Positions 44,695 to 54,921 of a stretch of DNA of 64,000 bases are shown here, in pieces. Source of the DNA: Aerococcus viridans (lineage in GTDB: Bacteria; Bacillota; Bacilli; Lactobacillales; Aerococcaceae); assembly GCF_001543285.1 (NCBI RefSeq), contig NZ_CP014164.1:2046001-2110000 (forward strand), read 5' to 3'. Every line of letters starts with the position of its first letter. Position 1 is the stretch's first letter. The notes below the pieces were generated by a model. That model was not told the origin of the DNA. It worked only from the letters and a program-made list of their open reading frames with translations, and ran no database searches. The position numbers and the translations under genes were made by a program.

Positions 44695-45798
44695 CTATTT
44701 AATTACTTTGCCTGTTTCAACATCGAAGAAGTGGGCCTTATTCATGTTAAAGGCGATCTTGATGGTTGTACCAACTTCGTGGTAGTCACGGGCATCTACC
44801 ACAGCAATGAACTCTTGTCCTTTAACATCTAAGTATAGGATAGACGTTGCCCCTGTTAATTCGGATACCGTAATGGTTGGTTCGACAACCGTTTCTGGTG
44901 TAGCGTCTAAAGCCAATTGTTCAGACTGCATATCTTCTGGACGAATACCAAAAGTCACTGTTTTGCCGTCATAACCTTTCTCATCTAAAATGCGCCGAGA
45001 TGGTGGGGCCACTTCAAGCTTTGTGCCACCTCCTAAATGAATATGGCCAGCTTCATACTTCACATCCACTAGGTTCATGGCAGGTGATCCCATGAAGGCT
45101 GCTACAAAGGCATTTTCTGGGTTGTTATAGACTTCAAGCGGTGTCCCTACTTGTTGGATTTCACCAGCATTCATGATGACAATCCGGTCAGCCAAAGTCA
45201 TGGCTTCTGTTTGATCATGGGTTACATAGATGATGGTTGTGTTTAAACGCTTATGTAATTTAGCGATCTCAGACCGCATGTGAACCCGTAATTTGGCATC
45301 CAAGTTGGATAAAGGCTCATCCATCAAGAAGGCTTTAGGTTGACGGACTACTGCACGTCCTAAGGCTACACGTTGACGTTGCCCACCAGATAAGGCGGCT
45401 GGTTTACGTTCTAATAAGTCCGTGATTTGCAGTAATTCTGCCGCTTCATCCACGCGCGAATCAATTTCTTTCTTGTCTACTTTACGCAATTTCAAACCGA
45501 ATGCCATGTTTTCACGCACAGTCATATGTGGGTATAGGGCATAGTTTTGGAATACCATGGCGATGTCACGGGTTTTAGGTGCCACATCGTTAACGACTTG
45601 TCCGTCAATGACCAAGTCCCCTTTGGTAATATCTTCCAAACCGGCTACCATCCGTAAGGTTGTCGATTTTCCGCATCCGGAAGGGCCTACGAAAACAATA
45701 AATTCGTTGTCTTTAATATCTAAATTGAAGTCCGTTACCGAAAACTTCTCCGCATTGTCGTATTTTTTATAAATATGATTTAATTTTATTTCAGCCAC
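44695..45798 (-). CDS. msmK: sugar ABC transporter ATP-binding protein (MsmK/MalK)
   Basis: A 367-residue ATPase that energises carbohydrate uptake. Walker A GPSGCGKST is at 38-46, the signature LSGGQRQRVALGRA near 136-149, Walker B FLMDEPLSNLDA near 155-166, and a C-terminal OB/TOBE domain from about 240. The ORF extends upstream to 45834, but the GTG at 45798 (MAEIKLNHIYKKY) fits the family start and has AGGAG 8-9 bases ahead. It is last in the malX-malC-malD-malA operon. MsmK-type ATPases often serve several sugar transporters. Confidence 0.93.
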   Translation of the reverse strand: MAEIKLNHIYKKYDNAEKFSVTDFNLDIKDNEFIVFVGPSGCGKSTTLRMVAGLEDITKGDLVIDGQVVNDVAPKTRDIAMVFQNYALYPHMTVRENMAFGLKLRKVDKKEIDSRVDEAAELLQITDLLERKPAALSGGQRQRVALGRAVVRQPKAFLMDEPLSNLDAKLRVHMRSEIAKLHKRLNTTIIYVTHDQTEAMTLADRIVIMNAGEIQQVGTPLEVYNNPENAFVAAFMGSPAMNLVDVKYEAGHIHLGGGTKLEVAPPSRRILDEKGYDGKTVTFGIRPEDMQSEQLALDATPETVVEPTITVSELTGATSILYLDVKGQEFIAVVDARDYHEVGTTIKIAFNMNKAHFFDVETGKVIK

Positions 45799-45927
45799 AA
45801 GGCATTCTCCTATCTTCAAAAATGCACAGTTCAATTGTCATTTTCTTAAACTTGTTAAAGGTGGTACATGATCCATTTAAAGCATCTGGTCTAGGTTCAA
45901 ACAGGCTTCAAAATCATACTGGATGAA

Positions 45928-46776
45928 TTAAGCTTCCAACAGTTGAAATTCGTCCAAGGTTTGGTCGCGGAATCTTGTCTTCCACATGACTAAGAGCAGC
46001 ATGGTCACTAGACCGATTGTCTGCAAGCTAGCAATTAAAGATACATCAAAGTTGTATAAACCGTAAGCCATAGCCAAGAAAGTCGGCAGTGATAAGGCAT
46101 TTAGGATTAAATTGATGGACTCTTTATAAGTTTCAATAGACGTAACCGGGCTCCCCTTGGTCATATAGAACATGAGGGCTGCAATCCCAACTAAGAATAG
46201 GTTCATGGCTAGGAATATCAAGCTAATCACACTCGAGAAGATCAAGACCACTAAGACGCGGTTTTGGTCTAACCATTGCTGGCTCAAACTTTCCTGAACA
46301 CCTGCTTGGTCAAGCCCTGTCAAGTCGAAGTCTTTGGTATAAAGGACCGTTGCCGTTGGCGCCCCAGCTTCCATTAAGACGAATTGATTCTCTTGGAAAA
46401 TGAGTGCCGTTTTCCCGCTAGCTGCCAGTGTCTCTAGCTGGTCGTCTGCTAATCCAAAGGCGACGGTTCCTTCAGCGCTTTCTGAAACCACTGGTTGGTC
46501 GATCAGCATTTCTCCATTTTCAAAGGTGACTTGCTGAATCTCGTCTACCACTTGGTCGTCTACAAGGGCCATGGCATTGGGATAGTAGTCGGTTACGGGA
46601 AACTCGGTCATATTGGCATAGTTTAAGGTTACTGGAACTATCATCAAACCATTTAAGAAGAGGATGACCAGCAACATTTGCCACCATTTGAGGTCATGGC
46701 GGTTAAACCAAATTTTGCTTGGTGTCCAAATACTCTTAAAGTAATTGATGGGAAATATTGCTTTTAACACGTTCAT
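45928..46776 (-). CDS. malA: maltodextrin utilization protein MalA (DUF1189 membrane protein)
   Basis: A 282-residue membrane protein with one helix near 33-52, an extracytoplasmic domain of about 120 residues, and four helices in the C-terminal third. This is the DUF1189 layout of the streptococcal MalA found beside malC and malD. The start FPINYFKSIWTPSKIWFNRH is typical of the family. Its function is not established; a role in assembly or control of the ABC transporter is an inference from constant linkage. The ribosome binding site is weak (AGATAGGCG). Confidence 0.8.
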   Translation of the reverse strand: MNVLKAIFPINYFKSIWTPSKIWFNRHDLKWWQMLLVILFLNGLMIVPVTLNYANMTEFPVTDYYPNAMALVDDQVVDEIQQVTFENGEMLIDQPVVSESAEGTVAFGLADDQLETLAASGKTALIFQENQFVLMEAGAPTATVLYTKDFDLTGLDQAGVQESLSQQWLDQNRVLVVLIFSSVISLIFLAMNLFLVGIAALMFYMTKGSPVTSIETYKESINLILNALSLPTFLAMAYGLYNFDVSLIASLQTIGLVTMLLLVMWKTRFRDQTLDEFQLLEA

Positions 46777-46839
46777 CGCCTATCTTTCTATCTGCTAATT
46801 GCTTGCTTAATCCGTAAGTTACTTGTGAAAAATCATGTA

Positions 46840-47697
46840 TTACCCTTTCGTACCACCAGCAGTTAAACCAGATACAAAGTTCTTTTGTAAGTAGAAGAAC
46901 ATGATTGAAATTGGTAAGGCGATTAAAAGCGCCCCTGCCGCGAATAAAGTTACCCGTTGTTCACGAGGGTTGGTAATAAATTGTTGTAACCCGATGGCTA
47001 CGGTGTAATTTTCTGGTGAACGCAAGATGAAACGGGCTAGCATGTACTCACCGAATGGGGTCATAAATGCCCATAAGGCTTGCACTGAAATCATTGGACG
47101 CACTAACGGTAAGACGATTTGTCCAAAGGTCCGTAAGTGGCCTGCCCCGTCTAATTTTGCGGATTCATCTAGGTCAATTGGCACGGTATCAAAATACCCT
47201 TTCATCAACCATGAGTTCATTGGGATTGACCCGCCGACATAGGCGAAAATCAAGAACCATAATTTGTCTAGCCCCCCAACTAGTAAGGCCATAACGTAAA
47301 AGGCGGTCAAGGCTGCTGTTGTTGGAACCATTTGAACGATGATGAAGAACTTTAGGGATTGCTTCCGCCCTGCGAACCGGTATCTTGAGTAGGCATATCC
47401 GGCTAAGGTAATAATCGTTACCTGTAAGGCCATGGTAATCACCGCAACGATTAAAGTATTAATATACCACTGACCGTATTGGGTTTCTGTAAACAAGCGT
47501 TCAAAGTTACTTAGGGTAAACTGACCTGAGAAGTTCAAGTTAAAGGCAATTAAGTTTCCACCCCTGAAGGCTGATGTAATGGTAATCAGTAAGGGATAGA
47601 TGATGATGATTGCCATAAAGACTAAGAAGGCATAGGTAAAGAATTGGGTCCAAAAGCGGCCGCGTTTTTGCGTGTTAGCTAATTTTTTCTCAGCCAT
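46840..47697 (-). CDS. malD: maltodextrin ABC transporter permease MalD (MalG type)
   Basis: A 285-residue permease with six membrane helices. The EAA loop that docks on the ATPase appears near residue 190-205 ([25 protein letters not shown], quoted in parts as [12 protein letters not shown] and QIVLPLVRP). It forms the translocation pore with MalC. The start has GAGG and lies 3 bases after malC. The C-terminus [10 protein letters not shown] is typical of MalG-type permeases. Confidence 0.94.
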   Translation of the reverse strand: MAEKKLANTQKRGRFWTQFFTYAFLVFMAIIIIYPLLITITSAFRGGNLIAFNLNFSGQFTLSNFERLFTETQYGQWYINTLIVAVITMALQVTIITLAGYAYSRYRFAGRKQSLKFFIIVQMVPTTAALTAFYVMALLVGGLDKLWFLIFAYVGGSIPMNSWLMKGYFDTVPIDLDESAKLDGAGHLRTFGQIVLPLVRPMISVQALWAFMTPFGEYMLARFILRSPENYTVAIGLQQFITNPREQRVTLFAAGALLIALPISIMFFYLQKNFVSGLTAGGTKG

Positions 47698-47700
47698 GGC

Positions 47701-49038
47701 TTAATCCTCCATTTCAAAAGCATTGGTGTATTTAAAGATGATCAATGAAATCACAATAACTATAGTTGAGATGATGATGGTAATCGCGGATGATACGTTA
47801 TATTGTGGCGATTGCCCTGTTGTCAACTTGTAGACCCATGAAATCAAGATATCTGTAGTCCCGGCATTGTTCCCTACTGAACCAGGTCCACCTTCATTAA
47901 ATAGGTAAATCATTGTGAAGTTGTTGAAGTTTCCTGTGTATTGCGTGATTAATACCGGTGCCGCAACTGACAAGATATGCGGGAAGGTAATGAATCGGAA
48001 TTTTTGGATTGGTGAAGCCCCGTCGATTGAAGAGGCTTCGTACCACTCACCTGGTATAGATTGTAGAATTGACGTGGTCAATACGTAAATGTATGGGAAA
48101 CCAAGCCAACCCTGGATAGAAATCAAGGCCACCTTGGTCCAGAATGGGTCCGTTTTCCAGGCTAGTGCTGGAATTTCCAAGAATGGGATCAAGTTATTGA
48201 TAAACGGAATGACCTGGGAGTTGATGGCTCCGGCAGATGGGTTGAACATATTTGAAAAGGTTAAGATTGAGATAAAGGCTGGTACCGCCCATGGTAATAG
48301 TAGGATAACCCCGAAAAAGCGACGGAATTTGATGAATGGTTGGTTCATCAGGATTGCTAGGAAGATGCCTAGTCCTACTTGTAAGGTTGTGGCTAATAGG
48401 GTCCAAATGACGGTCCATGAGAATACGGCACCGAATGTTTCTCGGTAGGTTGTTAGGGTAAAGATTGAACTAAATGTCTCAAATCCTGTCCACTCGATTA
48501 ATTTAGCGGGTGGAATGTGTTGAAAGTCGTAGTTGGTAAATACGATTAGGATCGTTACCACTACTGGGAACACAATGGCAAATAACATTAAGATATAGGC
48601 TGGGATGGTTAATAGATAAGGGAAACCTGATTCGTAAAGGTTATTTAAGATATCCTTGGCTGATCGGTTGACCTTGTCTGGGTTGATGGCGTTTAGTTTA
48701 GCCACATTGCGCGCATCCCACATTTGTACGGCGTAGAAAATAAAAAAGATGACAGTTATTAATAATTCAAGTACCCCTTCAATTAATAAGAAGAGGGAAT
48801 GATCTTCACGAGGTGTTACACCTAGGGTAATTAAGCCATTGAAGGCATCAAACCCAAAGCTGAATAAGTGGAGAATGTATAAGGCAAAAATCACTAAAAA
48901 GATGACGCCTTTAAGGACTTGCTTGTTTACAAATTGCCCACCACCAGGGATGATTGAGGCCAAAGTCGCTTGATTGATACGACTCTTTTGCTCAGAAGTG
49001 AAGTTCACTTTTTTTCTTTCTTTTGCAGTTTTAACCAC
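47701..49038 (-). CDS. malC: maltodextrin ABC transporter permease MalC (MalF type)
   Basis: A 445-residue permease. A cytoplasmic N-terminus is followed by two helices, a long loop, and a C-terminal six-helix permease domain with the EAA loop YEASSIDGASPIQKFRFITF near residue 360. The ORF opens with a GTG at 49056 that lies upstream of its own AAGGAG; the GTG at 49038 is 9 bases after AAGGAG and is the likely start. It follows malX after 168 bases that contain a partial terminator. Confidence 0.93.
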   Translation of the reverse strand: MVKTAKERKKVNFTSEQKSRINQATLASIIPGGGQFVNKQVLKGVIFLVIFALYILHLFSFGFDAFNGLITLGVTPREDHSLFLLIEGVLELLITVIFFIFYAVQMWDARNVAKLNAINPDKVNRSAKDILNNLYESGFPYLLTIPAYILMLFAIVFPVVVTILIVFTNYDFQHIPPAKLIEWTGFETFSSIFTLTTYRETFGAVFSWTVIWTLLATTLQVGLGIFLAILMNQPFIKFRRFFGVILLLPWAVPAFISILTFSNMFNPSAGAINSQVIPFINNLIPFLEIPALAWKTDPFWTKVALISIQGWLGFPYIYVLTTSILQSIPGEWYEASSIDGASPIQKFRFITFPHILSVAAPVLITQYTGNFNNFTMIYLFNEGGPGSVGNNAGTTDILISWVYKLTTGQSPQYNVSSAITIIISTIVIVISLIIFKYTNAFEMED

Positions 49039-49138
49039 TGCAACCAACTCCTTCACTAGAAAACCATGACAAGTATCATAGATTCTTTTTGTTTAATGGT
49101 TCATTACTTAAAAATTTATGCCACTTCTTATAATAAGA

Positions 49139-49183
49139 AGGATGGCTCAGCGATGATTACTAAACCATTAGCTAAACCATCCT
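49139..49183 (-). terminator. intercistronic stem between malX and malC
   Basis: AGGATGG (49139-49145) pairs with CCATCCT (49177-49183); the minus strand continues TCTTATTATAAG. It is weak as a terminator and could reduce read-through, so that binding protein exceeds permease. Confidence 0.5.
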
Positions 49184-49206
49184 CAAATGTTTTAAAGGGG
49201 TGTCAC

Positions 49207-50481
49207 TTAGTATTTTTGTGCAATGTTATCTACAATCACTTGAACAGCGTCATCTGCTGATTGTTGTGCAGATTTGTTGCCTGATACTGCATCAAACATC
49301 ATTGTTTCAGCACCTGTCCAAACTTCAGCCATTTCTGGAATATTTGGCATTGGTACAGCATCGTTATATTGCTCGATAACAGCGATAGCTAATTCATTTT
49401 CACCGGCATCCACAATTGCCTGACGGGCTTGTTGGTTAGCTGGTACTTCTGAGTTAAATTCATGTAGGCTATTCATATTTTCTTCAGTCGTTACATATTC
49501 TAACCATTGTTGTGCGGCTTCTTCATTTTCAGTATAGCCTGAAATAACCCAGCCCTTACCACCACCGAATGTTTGGTAAGCTTCCCCGTTTGGCAATGTT
49601 GGGATTGCAGCAACGCCGTAGTCAACGCCACCTTCTTGGTAAGACGCTGCAGACCATGGTCCGCCGATTACTGCAGCTGCACCGCCAGAGATGAAGGTTT
49701 CATCTACGAAGCTACCAGCTGAAGTTGTATCTAACATACCTTCTGGCCATTTTTCGTACCATGTTTGTGCGTATTCAATCCCTTCAACAGCACCTTCAGT
49801 ATTTAAACCGATGTCAGCTGTATCAGTACCATCTTGTCCGAAGATGTAGCCACCGTAACCAGCAATTAAACCGTAAGCAGAGTAGAAGTCTACCCAGTTT
49901 GCTAAGAAGCCGGTGTTTTTGCCTGATTCAGAAGAGTAGTCATAAGCTGAATCTTCTGACAAGGCTTCTAATTCTTCAAATGTTGTTGGGGCAGTATCGA
50001 TTAATTCTTTGTTGTAGTAAAGGACTAAGGCTTCAACTACATAAGGCATACCGTAAATTTCGTCATTAGCTGTTACTTGACGCTCATCTGTTTCGTCATA
50101 ACGACCATCATCTGGCAGTGTTACTGGTAATAAATGTCCTTGAATACCTAGATTTCCAATCCGGTCGTAAGGGGCGATTGTCACGTCTGGCGCAATCCCT
50201 GCTGGACCATCTAATGAAAGTGAATCTAAGGTTTCGAACATTTCACGCTCAACAACTTCAACGTCAATCCCTGTCTCTTCTTCAAAAGCTGGGGCAATTT
50301 CATTTACGTAATCCACGTAGTCAGCACCAACTGATACCTGTAAGGTGCTACCGCTTGCGCTATCTGATCCGCCATCTGAACTAGCGGATTCTTCGCCACC
50401 ATTCCCACATGCTGCAAGCACTAAAGCAGCTGACGCTGTTACCAAACCAAAGGCTGTTTTCTTCCACTGCAATTTACTCAT
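49207..50481 (-). CDS. malX: maltodextrin-binding lipoprotein MalX/MalE
   Basis: A 424-residue extracellular solute-binding protein. The signal peptide ends in the lipobox LAAC, so C25 is the lipid anchor; a Gly/Ser-rich linker follows. The mature part shows the family 1 binding-protein features VTIAPYDRIGNLGIQG, FGGGKGWVISGY and AIIGGPW-type elements (AAVIGGPWS). It captures maltodextrins for MalCD. It is the first gene of the ABC operon, has AGGAGG, and is preceded by MalR-type and cre boxes. Confidence 0.95.
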   Translation of the reverse strand: MSKLQWKKTAFGLVTASAALVLAACGNGGEESASSDGGSDSASGSTLQVSVGADYVDYVNEIAPAFEEETGIDVEVVEREMFETLDSLSLDGPAGIAPDVTIAPYDRIGNLGIQGHLLPVTLPDDGRYDETDERQVTANDEIYGMPYVVEALVLYYNKELIDTAPTTFEELEALSEDSAYDYSSESGKNTGFLANWVDFYSAYGLIAGYGGYIFGQDGTDTADIGLNTEGAVEGIEYAQTWYEKWPEGMLDTTSAGSFVDETFISGGAAAVIGGPWSAASYQEGGVDYGVAAIPTLPNGEAYQTFGGGKGWVISGYTENEEAAQQWLEYVTTEENMNSLHEFNSEVPANQQARQAIVDAGENELAIAVIEQYNDAVPMPNIPEMAEVWTGAETMMFDAVSGNKSAQQSADDAVQVIVDNIAQKY

Positions 50482-50514
50482 TTACTTTTCCTCCTAAAAT
50501 ATAAATACCCATAA

Positions 50515-50574
50515 TGTAATCGCTTGCACAAATTATTGCACACACTTTCGATCTTTGCAACCGTTTTCGTGTAA
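50515..50574 (-). promoter_or_regulatory. malX promoter with MalR-type operator and cre box
   Basis: On the minus strand: -35 TTGCAA (50555-50560), 17 bases, -10 AATAAT (50532-50537). TGCAACCGTTTTCGTGTAA (50556-50574) covers the -35. TGTAATCGCTTGCA (50515-50528), 13 of 14 cre positions, lies just downstream of the -10. Confidence 0.75.
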
Positions 50575-50634
50575 GTTTTAAAAATATTTTTTTACTTTTA
50601 ATATATTGCAAAGTATTTTTTACTGTCGACTAGT

Positions 50635-52482
50635 TTAATTTACACTAACCATGTAGGTTCCCTGTCTCACTTTAATGTAACCGCCTTCAATACCTGCAAG
50701 GTTCGTGAGGACAATTTTTGTATTTTTCTCTAGACCAATCTGCAAGTCTTGATTACCCTGGTTAAAATAGGCGCGCAAGGTTTGTCCTCGGTAAGTCTTT
50801 GTAAAGGCTAAAATTCGCTCACTAGGCAAGTCTTGTGACCAGTCTAGGGTCCCCAAGTTGATGAGATCACTATAGTTCCGTCGCATTTGAATCAGATCCT
50901 TGGTAAATTGCCACATAGCTTGGTCTTGCTTGTCCTTTTCCCAGACCATGCATTTGCGGTTGTCTGGGTCGTTGCCACCGTCCAGACCGATTTCCGTGCC
51001 GTAATAGATGCAAGGCGTGCCGGTTTGAAGGAAGGTGAAAGCAAGAGCTGACTGGACTTTATCCTTGTCGTAATTGGCCCGGGTTAGGATTCGGTCGGTG
51101 TCGTGTGAATCTAATAGGTTAAACTGGGCCTGGTTGGTTTGCGTTCGGTAAAGCATTTGTTGACTGGTCATCCGGTCTATAAACTGCTGGTTGGTCAGCT
51201 CACGATTTGCTGTCTCGTCGCCTATTTGATCTTTTGATGTCAGTCCTATTGATCCTGTCGGTCCAAAAAAGAAGTCCTTGATTTGGTCTGTCATCGGATA
51301 ATTCATGATGGCATGGAATTCGTCCCCTTCAAGGAAACGCTGGGCTGAATGCCAGATTTCGCCCACAATATAGAAATCTTCTTTCAAATTTACGCAAGTC
51401 CGATGGAAGTCTTTCCAGAATTGATGGTCCACTTCATTGGCAACATCCAACCGCCAACCGTCGATATCAAATGTTTGAATATAGTGACGGGCAACGTCTA
51501 ACAAGTAGGCTTTTACCTCAGGGTTTGCCGTATTTAATTTGGGCATGTGGGGTTCAAATGCAAAGGTCTGATAGGTCAATTGCTGGCGGTCAAACCGCTC
51601 GCCGCCACTATAGTCAATCGCCCCAAAGGCTTGAACAGGAAAGTCTTGGATATGAAACCAATTTTTGTAGATAGACTGGTCTTGATTTTCCAAGACGTCT
51701 TGCCATTGGCTGGATGCATAGCCGATATGGTTGAAGACAGCGTCTAGCATTACTCGAATGCCCCGAGCATGGGCTTGACTGACCATTCTGCCAAATAATT
51801 CAGCGTCACCGAAGGCTGGATCGATGGTCATATAGTCGCTGGTATCGTATTTGTGATTGGTATCCCCTTTAAAAATCGGGGTGAGATAGATGCCAGTGAT
51901 CCCCAAATCAGCCAAATAATCCAGATGGTCGATAATCCCTTGCAAGTCTCCGCCATAGAAGTCATCATGACGGGGATGGGCCCTTGAACCCCAAGGCAAG
52001 GTGTTTTCTGGGTCATTTGTGGGGTCTCCGTTCGCAAACCGTTCAGGGAAAATCTGATACCAGACCGTATCTTTCACCCAAGCTGGCGTCTTAACGCGGT
52101 CACTTTCATGAAAATACGGCAGGCGGAAATAAGCATTGACTTGGCCTAAAATATGGGTATCACCTCCTGGGTAAACTCCGCGGTCACAATAAAAGACCAC
52201 ATTCCCGTCAATGTCCTGGACCCGAAAGGCATAAGCTAGACGGTTGGGCGCTAATGGCCACTCACACTGCCAATAATCATGGAGGTCACTAGAGGCGACT
52301 TTCGTCATTTCCTGACTGGTCTGGTACCAAGCCTCCGAATAATGTAGATAGGTATCCCCCGCCAACAAGTCCACCTGGATTACGTCATTTTTCTTGGTCC
52401 GCAGGCGAATATGGACGGTATCTTCATCATATAAATAGGCAAATTCACTCTCCGGTCGGTGGTATAAAGCTGCTGCATCCAT
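50635..52482 (-). CDS. neopullulanase / cyclomaltodextrinase-type alpha-glycosidase (GH13 with N-terminal CBM34)
   Basis: A 615-residue enzyme that hydrolyses cyclodextrins, pullulan fragments or branched maltodextrins. It has no signal peptide, so it acts in the cytoplasm on imported oligosaccharides. The N-terminal beta-sandwich (about 1-125) precedes the GH13 barrel; conserved regions are VFNHIG, the nucleophile in GWRLDVANEVDH, the acid Glu in IVGEIWH and LLDSHDTDRI. It has its own promoter region with a cre box and stands between malX and the PTS gene. Confidence 0.93.
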   Translation of the reverse strand: MDAAALYHRPESEFAYLYDEDTVHIRLRTKKNDVIQVDLLAGDTYLHYSEAWYQTSQEMTKVASSDLHDYWQCEWPLAPNRLAYAFRVQDIDGNVVFYCDRGVYPGGDTHILGQVNAYFRLPYFHESDRVKTPAWVKDTVWYQIFPERFANGDPTNDPENTLPWGSRAHPRHDDFYGGDLQGIIDHLDYLADLGITGIYLTPIFKGDTNHKYDTSDYMTIDPAFGDAELFGRMVSQAHARGIRVMLDAVFNHIGYASSQWQDVLENQDQSIYKNWFHIQDFPVQAFGAIDYSGGERFDRQQLTYQTFAFEPHMPKLNTANPEVKAYLLDVARHYIQTFDIDGWRLDVANEVDHQFWKDFHRTCVNLKEDFYIVGEIWHSAQRFLEGDEFHAIMNYPMTDQIKDFFFGPTGSIGLTSKDQIGDETANRELTNQQFIDRMTSQQMLYRTQTNQAQFNLLDSHDTDRILTRANYDKDKVQSALAFTFLQTGTPCIYYGTEIGLDGGNDPDNRKCMVWEKDKQDQAMWQFTKDLIQMRRNYSDLINLGTLDWSQDLPSERILAFTKTYRGQTLRAYFNQGNQDLQIGLEKNTKIVLTNLAGIEGGYIKVRQGTYMVSVN

Positions 52483-52524
52483 TGGTTCTCCTCATTTCTA
52501 TGTTTTATTTTGACGCGCACAATA

Positions 52525-52538
52525 AGTAATCGCTTACA
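52525..52538 (-). promoter_or_regulatory. cre box upstream of the neopullulanase gene
   Basis: The minus strand reads TGTAAGCGATTACT, 13 of 14 cre positions, about 43 bases before the ATG. No clear MalR-type operator was found here. Confidence 0.6.
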
Positions 52539-52553
52539 TCCAAAGATAGAAAA

Positions 52554-52582
52554 ATAGCTAATGGCCCATAACCATTAACTAT
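52554..52582 (-). terminator. terminator of the PTS IICBA gene
   Basis: ATAGCTAATGG (52554-52564) pairs over 11 positions with CCATTAACTAT (52572-52582); the minus strand continues TTTTTC. Confidence 0.8.
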
Positions 52583-52664
52583 CCTCCTAATCGACTTCGC
52601 TGACCCTAAGATTTACCTTCTTCAAGCGGTAACCATCAAGCCGACATTTTTCTTTATGACTATA

Positions 52665-54893
52665 TTAAAAGTGAATTTTACCTACTTCTTGACCGCCATC
52701 GATTTGTTGGTCAACGCTAGCTAATTCAATCCGGTCAATAGATTCACTGTTCGTTACAACCACAATCACTGTTTTTTCTTTACCAGCCTCTTCGATCGCT
52801 TGTAAGTTCATTTCGCCAACCACTTGACCAGCAGTCACTTCTTGGTCCACGGCTACCGTTAAACCAAAGATTTCCGGGTCGAAATTGTTGGTATCAATCC
52901 CCATGTGAATCAATACTTCAAGGTCATCGCTCGTTTGAATCCCGATTGCATGATGGCTTGGGAAGATCGACACGATTTTACCAGCTACTGGCGCATAAAC
53001 TTTAGCAGTTTTAGCGTCTGCATCAGGCTCGACAGCGTAACCGTCACCCATCATTTTTTCCGAGAATACAGGATCATTTACACGAGAGATATCTAATAAT
53101 TGACCAGCAACCGGTGCAAAAACAGGTGATGTTTGACCAGATGAAGCCGATTTCTCAGACACAGCCGCCGGTTCACTGGAAGCCGCCTTGCCTGTTACCT
53201 TGTCAGAAGGTGCCGGAATTGCAGTACCAGCGTCCAACAAGTCGTTGATGTCAGATTTTAAGATGTCAGATTTTGGTCCGTAAATGGCTTGTACACCAGT
53301 ACCGCGAACCATTAAGCCCATAGCACCAGCTGCTTTCCAATACTCATCGCTAGCTACTTTTTCAGTGTCCTTAACTGTCACACGTAAACGCGTCATACAT
53401 GCATCTACATAGTCGATATTTTCTTTACCACCTAATAGGTAGATAACATCGGCAATTTGTTGCTCGTTCGCATTTGAGGCAATGGCTGAAGTTTGGCCGT
53501 CAGCTGATTTATCAGCTTGTTCAGCCCCCAATCCCTCTTCGTAGTTCCCTAAACGACCAGGTGTTGCATATTTAAATTTCTTGATCATGAAGTTTGCAAT
53601 AAAGTATGTTAATACACCAAATACCAGTGTCACCAAGATGAAGTTGATCACGTCACCAATAATACCGGCTTGCGCTGATAATGGGATACGGGTCAAGAAT
53701 TCAATAATCCCAAATGAATGCACGCGTAGGTTTAACACATCTGCCATAGCAAACGCCGCCCCTTGGATCACCGCATACACCACATATAAAGGCATAGCAA
53801 TAAACATAAACATGTATTCCAATGGTTCAGTTACCCCAGTTAGGAAAACGGCAGCCGCAGCTGAAATAAACATTGGTTTATATTTATCTTTCTTATCTTG
53901 GTCAACATTGCGGTACATTGCGTAGGTTAACCCCATCAAGATACCTGAGGAACCAATCATTTGCCCAACTTTGAAACGAGCTGGCACCCAATTTTCTAGT
54001 ACAAATTGATAATTTTGCGTGTCACCAGCATTGTTGAAGTTTGCTAAGTCAGTTGCCCAAGCTAACCATAATGGATCTTGTCCAACTACTTGTGCACCCG
54101 CTTGCGCACCCGTTAAAATTTCATAAGTACCACCAAGTTCGGTGTAGTTAATTGGAATAGTTAGCATGTGATGTAAACCAAATGGTATTAGTAACCGTTC
54201 TAATGTACCAAAGATAAACGGTGCTAAGATTGGCGCAGTATCTTGGGATGTTGCAATCCATTGACCGAATGCATTAATACCTGATTGAATTACTGGCCAA
54301 ACTACAGCTAATCCTAAAGCTGTTGCTAAAGCCCATACAATCACAACAAATGGTACAAAACGCTTCCCATTAAAGAAAGATAACACTTCCGGTAGCTTAC
54401 GATAATTGTAGTATTTATTGTAGGCACTTGCCCCAATAAAACCGGAAATAATCCCTACAAATACCCCCATGTTTAAAGCTGGCGCTTCTAGAACACTAGT
54501 AAAGTAGCCATTTACAGGAATCGTTTGACCAAATACCGTGCTTGTCACAGCAGCAGGATCAGCTAACATTTCAGCTGTAACGCCAAACAAGGCACCTGTA
54601 ATCCGGTTAATTAAGACAAAAGCAACAGCTGCCGCAAAAGCCCCTCCTGCACGTTCTTTAGCCCAAGAGCCACCAATTGCAATGGCAAATAATAAATGTA
54701 AATTACCAATAATGGCCCAACCAATTGATTCTAAAACGCCACCTGTAGTAACTAAAAAACTAATATTTTCAGCAAACAAGGGAATGGTCTTACCAATTGA
54801 AATCATTAAACCTGCAGCTGGCATTACTGCAATAACAACCATCAAGGCCTTCCCAAACTGTTGCCAGAATTCAAATGTAAACAGTCTCTTCAT
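52665..54893 (-). CDS. malT: maltose/glucose-type PTS transporter, IICBA
   Basis: A 742-residue PTS permease with all three domains: IIC (about 1-430, GLHHMLTIPINYTELGGTY), IIB (about 475-550, phosphocysteine C499 in DACMTRLRV) and IIA (about 590-742, phospho-His H663 in VLIHMGIDT). The context inside a maltose island and the MalR-type operator favour maltose as substrate, as for MalT of enterococci and streptococci; glucose is possible. Its IIA could also serve the IIA-less TreP and GlvC-like permeases. The gene has its own promoter and terminator. Confidence 0.88.
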   Translation of the reverse strand: MKRLFTFEFWQQFGKALMVVIAVMPAAGLMISIGKTIPLFAENISFLVTTGGVLESIGWAIIGNLHLLFAIAIGGSWAKERAGGAFAAAVAFVLINRITGALFGVTAEMLADPAAVTSTVFGQTIPVNGYFTSVLEAPALNMGVFVGIISGFIGASAYNKYYNYRKLPEVLSFFNGKRFVPFVVIVWALATALGLAVVWPVIQSGINAFGQWIATSQDTAPILAPFIFGTLERLLIPFGLHHMLTIPINYTELGGTYEILTGAQAGAQVVGQDPLWLAWATDLANFNNAGDTQNYQFVLENWVPARFKVGQMIGSSGILMGLTYAMYRNVDQDKKDKYKPMFISAAAAVFLTGVTEPLEYMFMFIAMPLYVVYAVIQGAAFAMADVLNLRVHSFGIIEFLTRIPLSAQAGIIGDVINFILVTLVFGVLTYFIANFMIKKFKYATPGRLGNYEEGLGAEQADKSADGQTSAIASNANEQQIADVIYLLGGKENIDYVDACMTRLRVTVKDTEKVASDEYWKAAGAMGLMVRGTGVQAIYGPKSDILKSDINDLLDAGTAIPAPSDKVTGKAASSEPAAVSEKSASSGQTSPVFAPVAGQLLDISRVNDPVFSEKMMGDGYAVEPDADAKTAKVYAPVAGKIVSIFPSHHAIGIQTSDDLEVLIHMGIDTNNFDPEIFGLTVAVDQEVTAGQVVGEMNLQAIEEAGKEKTVIVVVTNSESIDRIELASVDQQIDGGQEVGKIHF

Positions 54894-54921
54894 TTTTTTT
54901 GCTCCTTCATTTACACCGTTT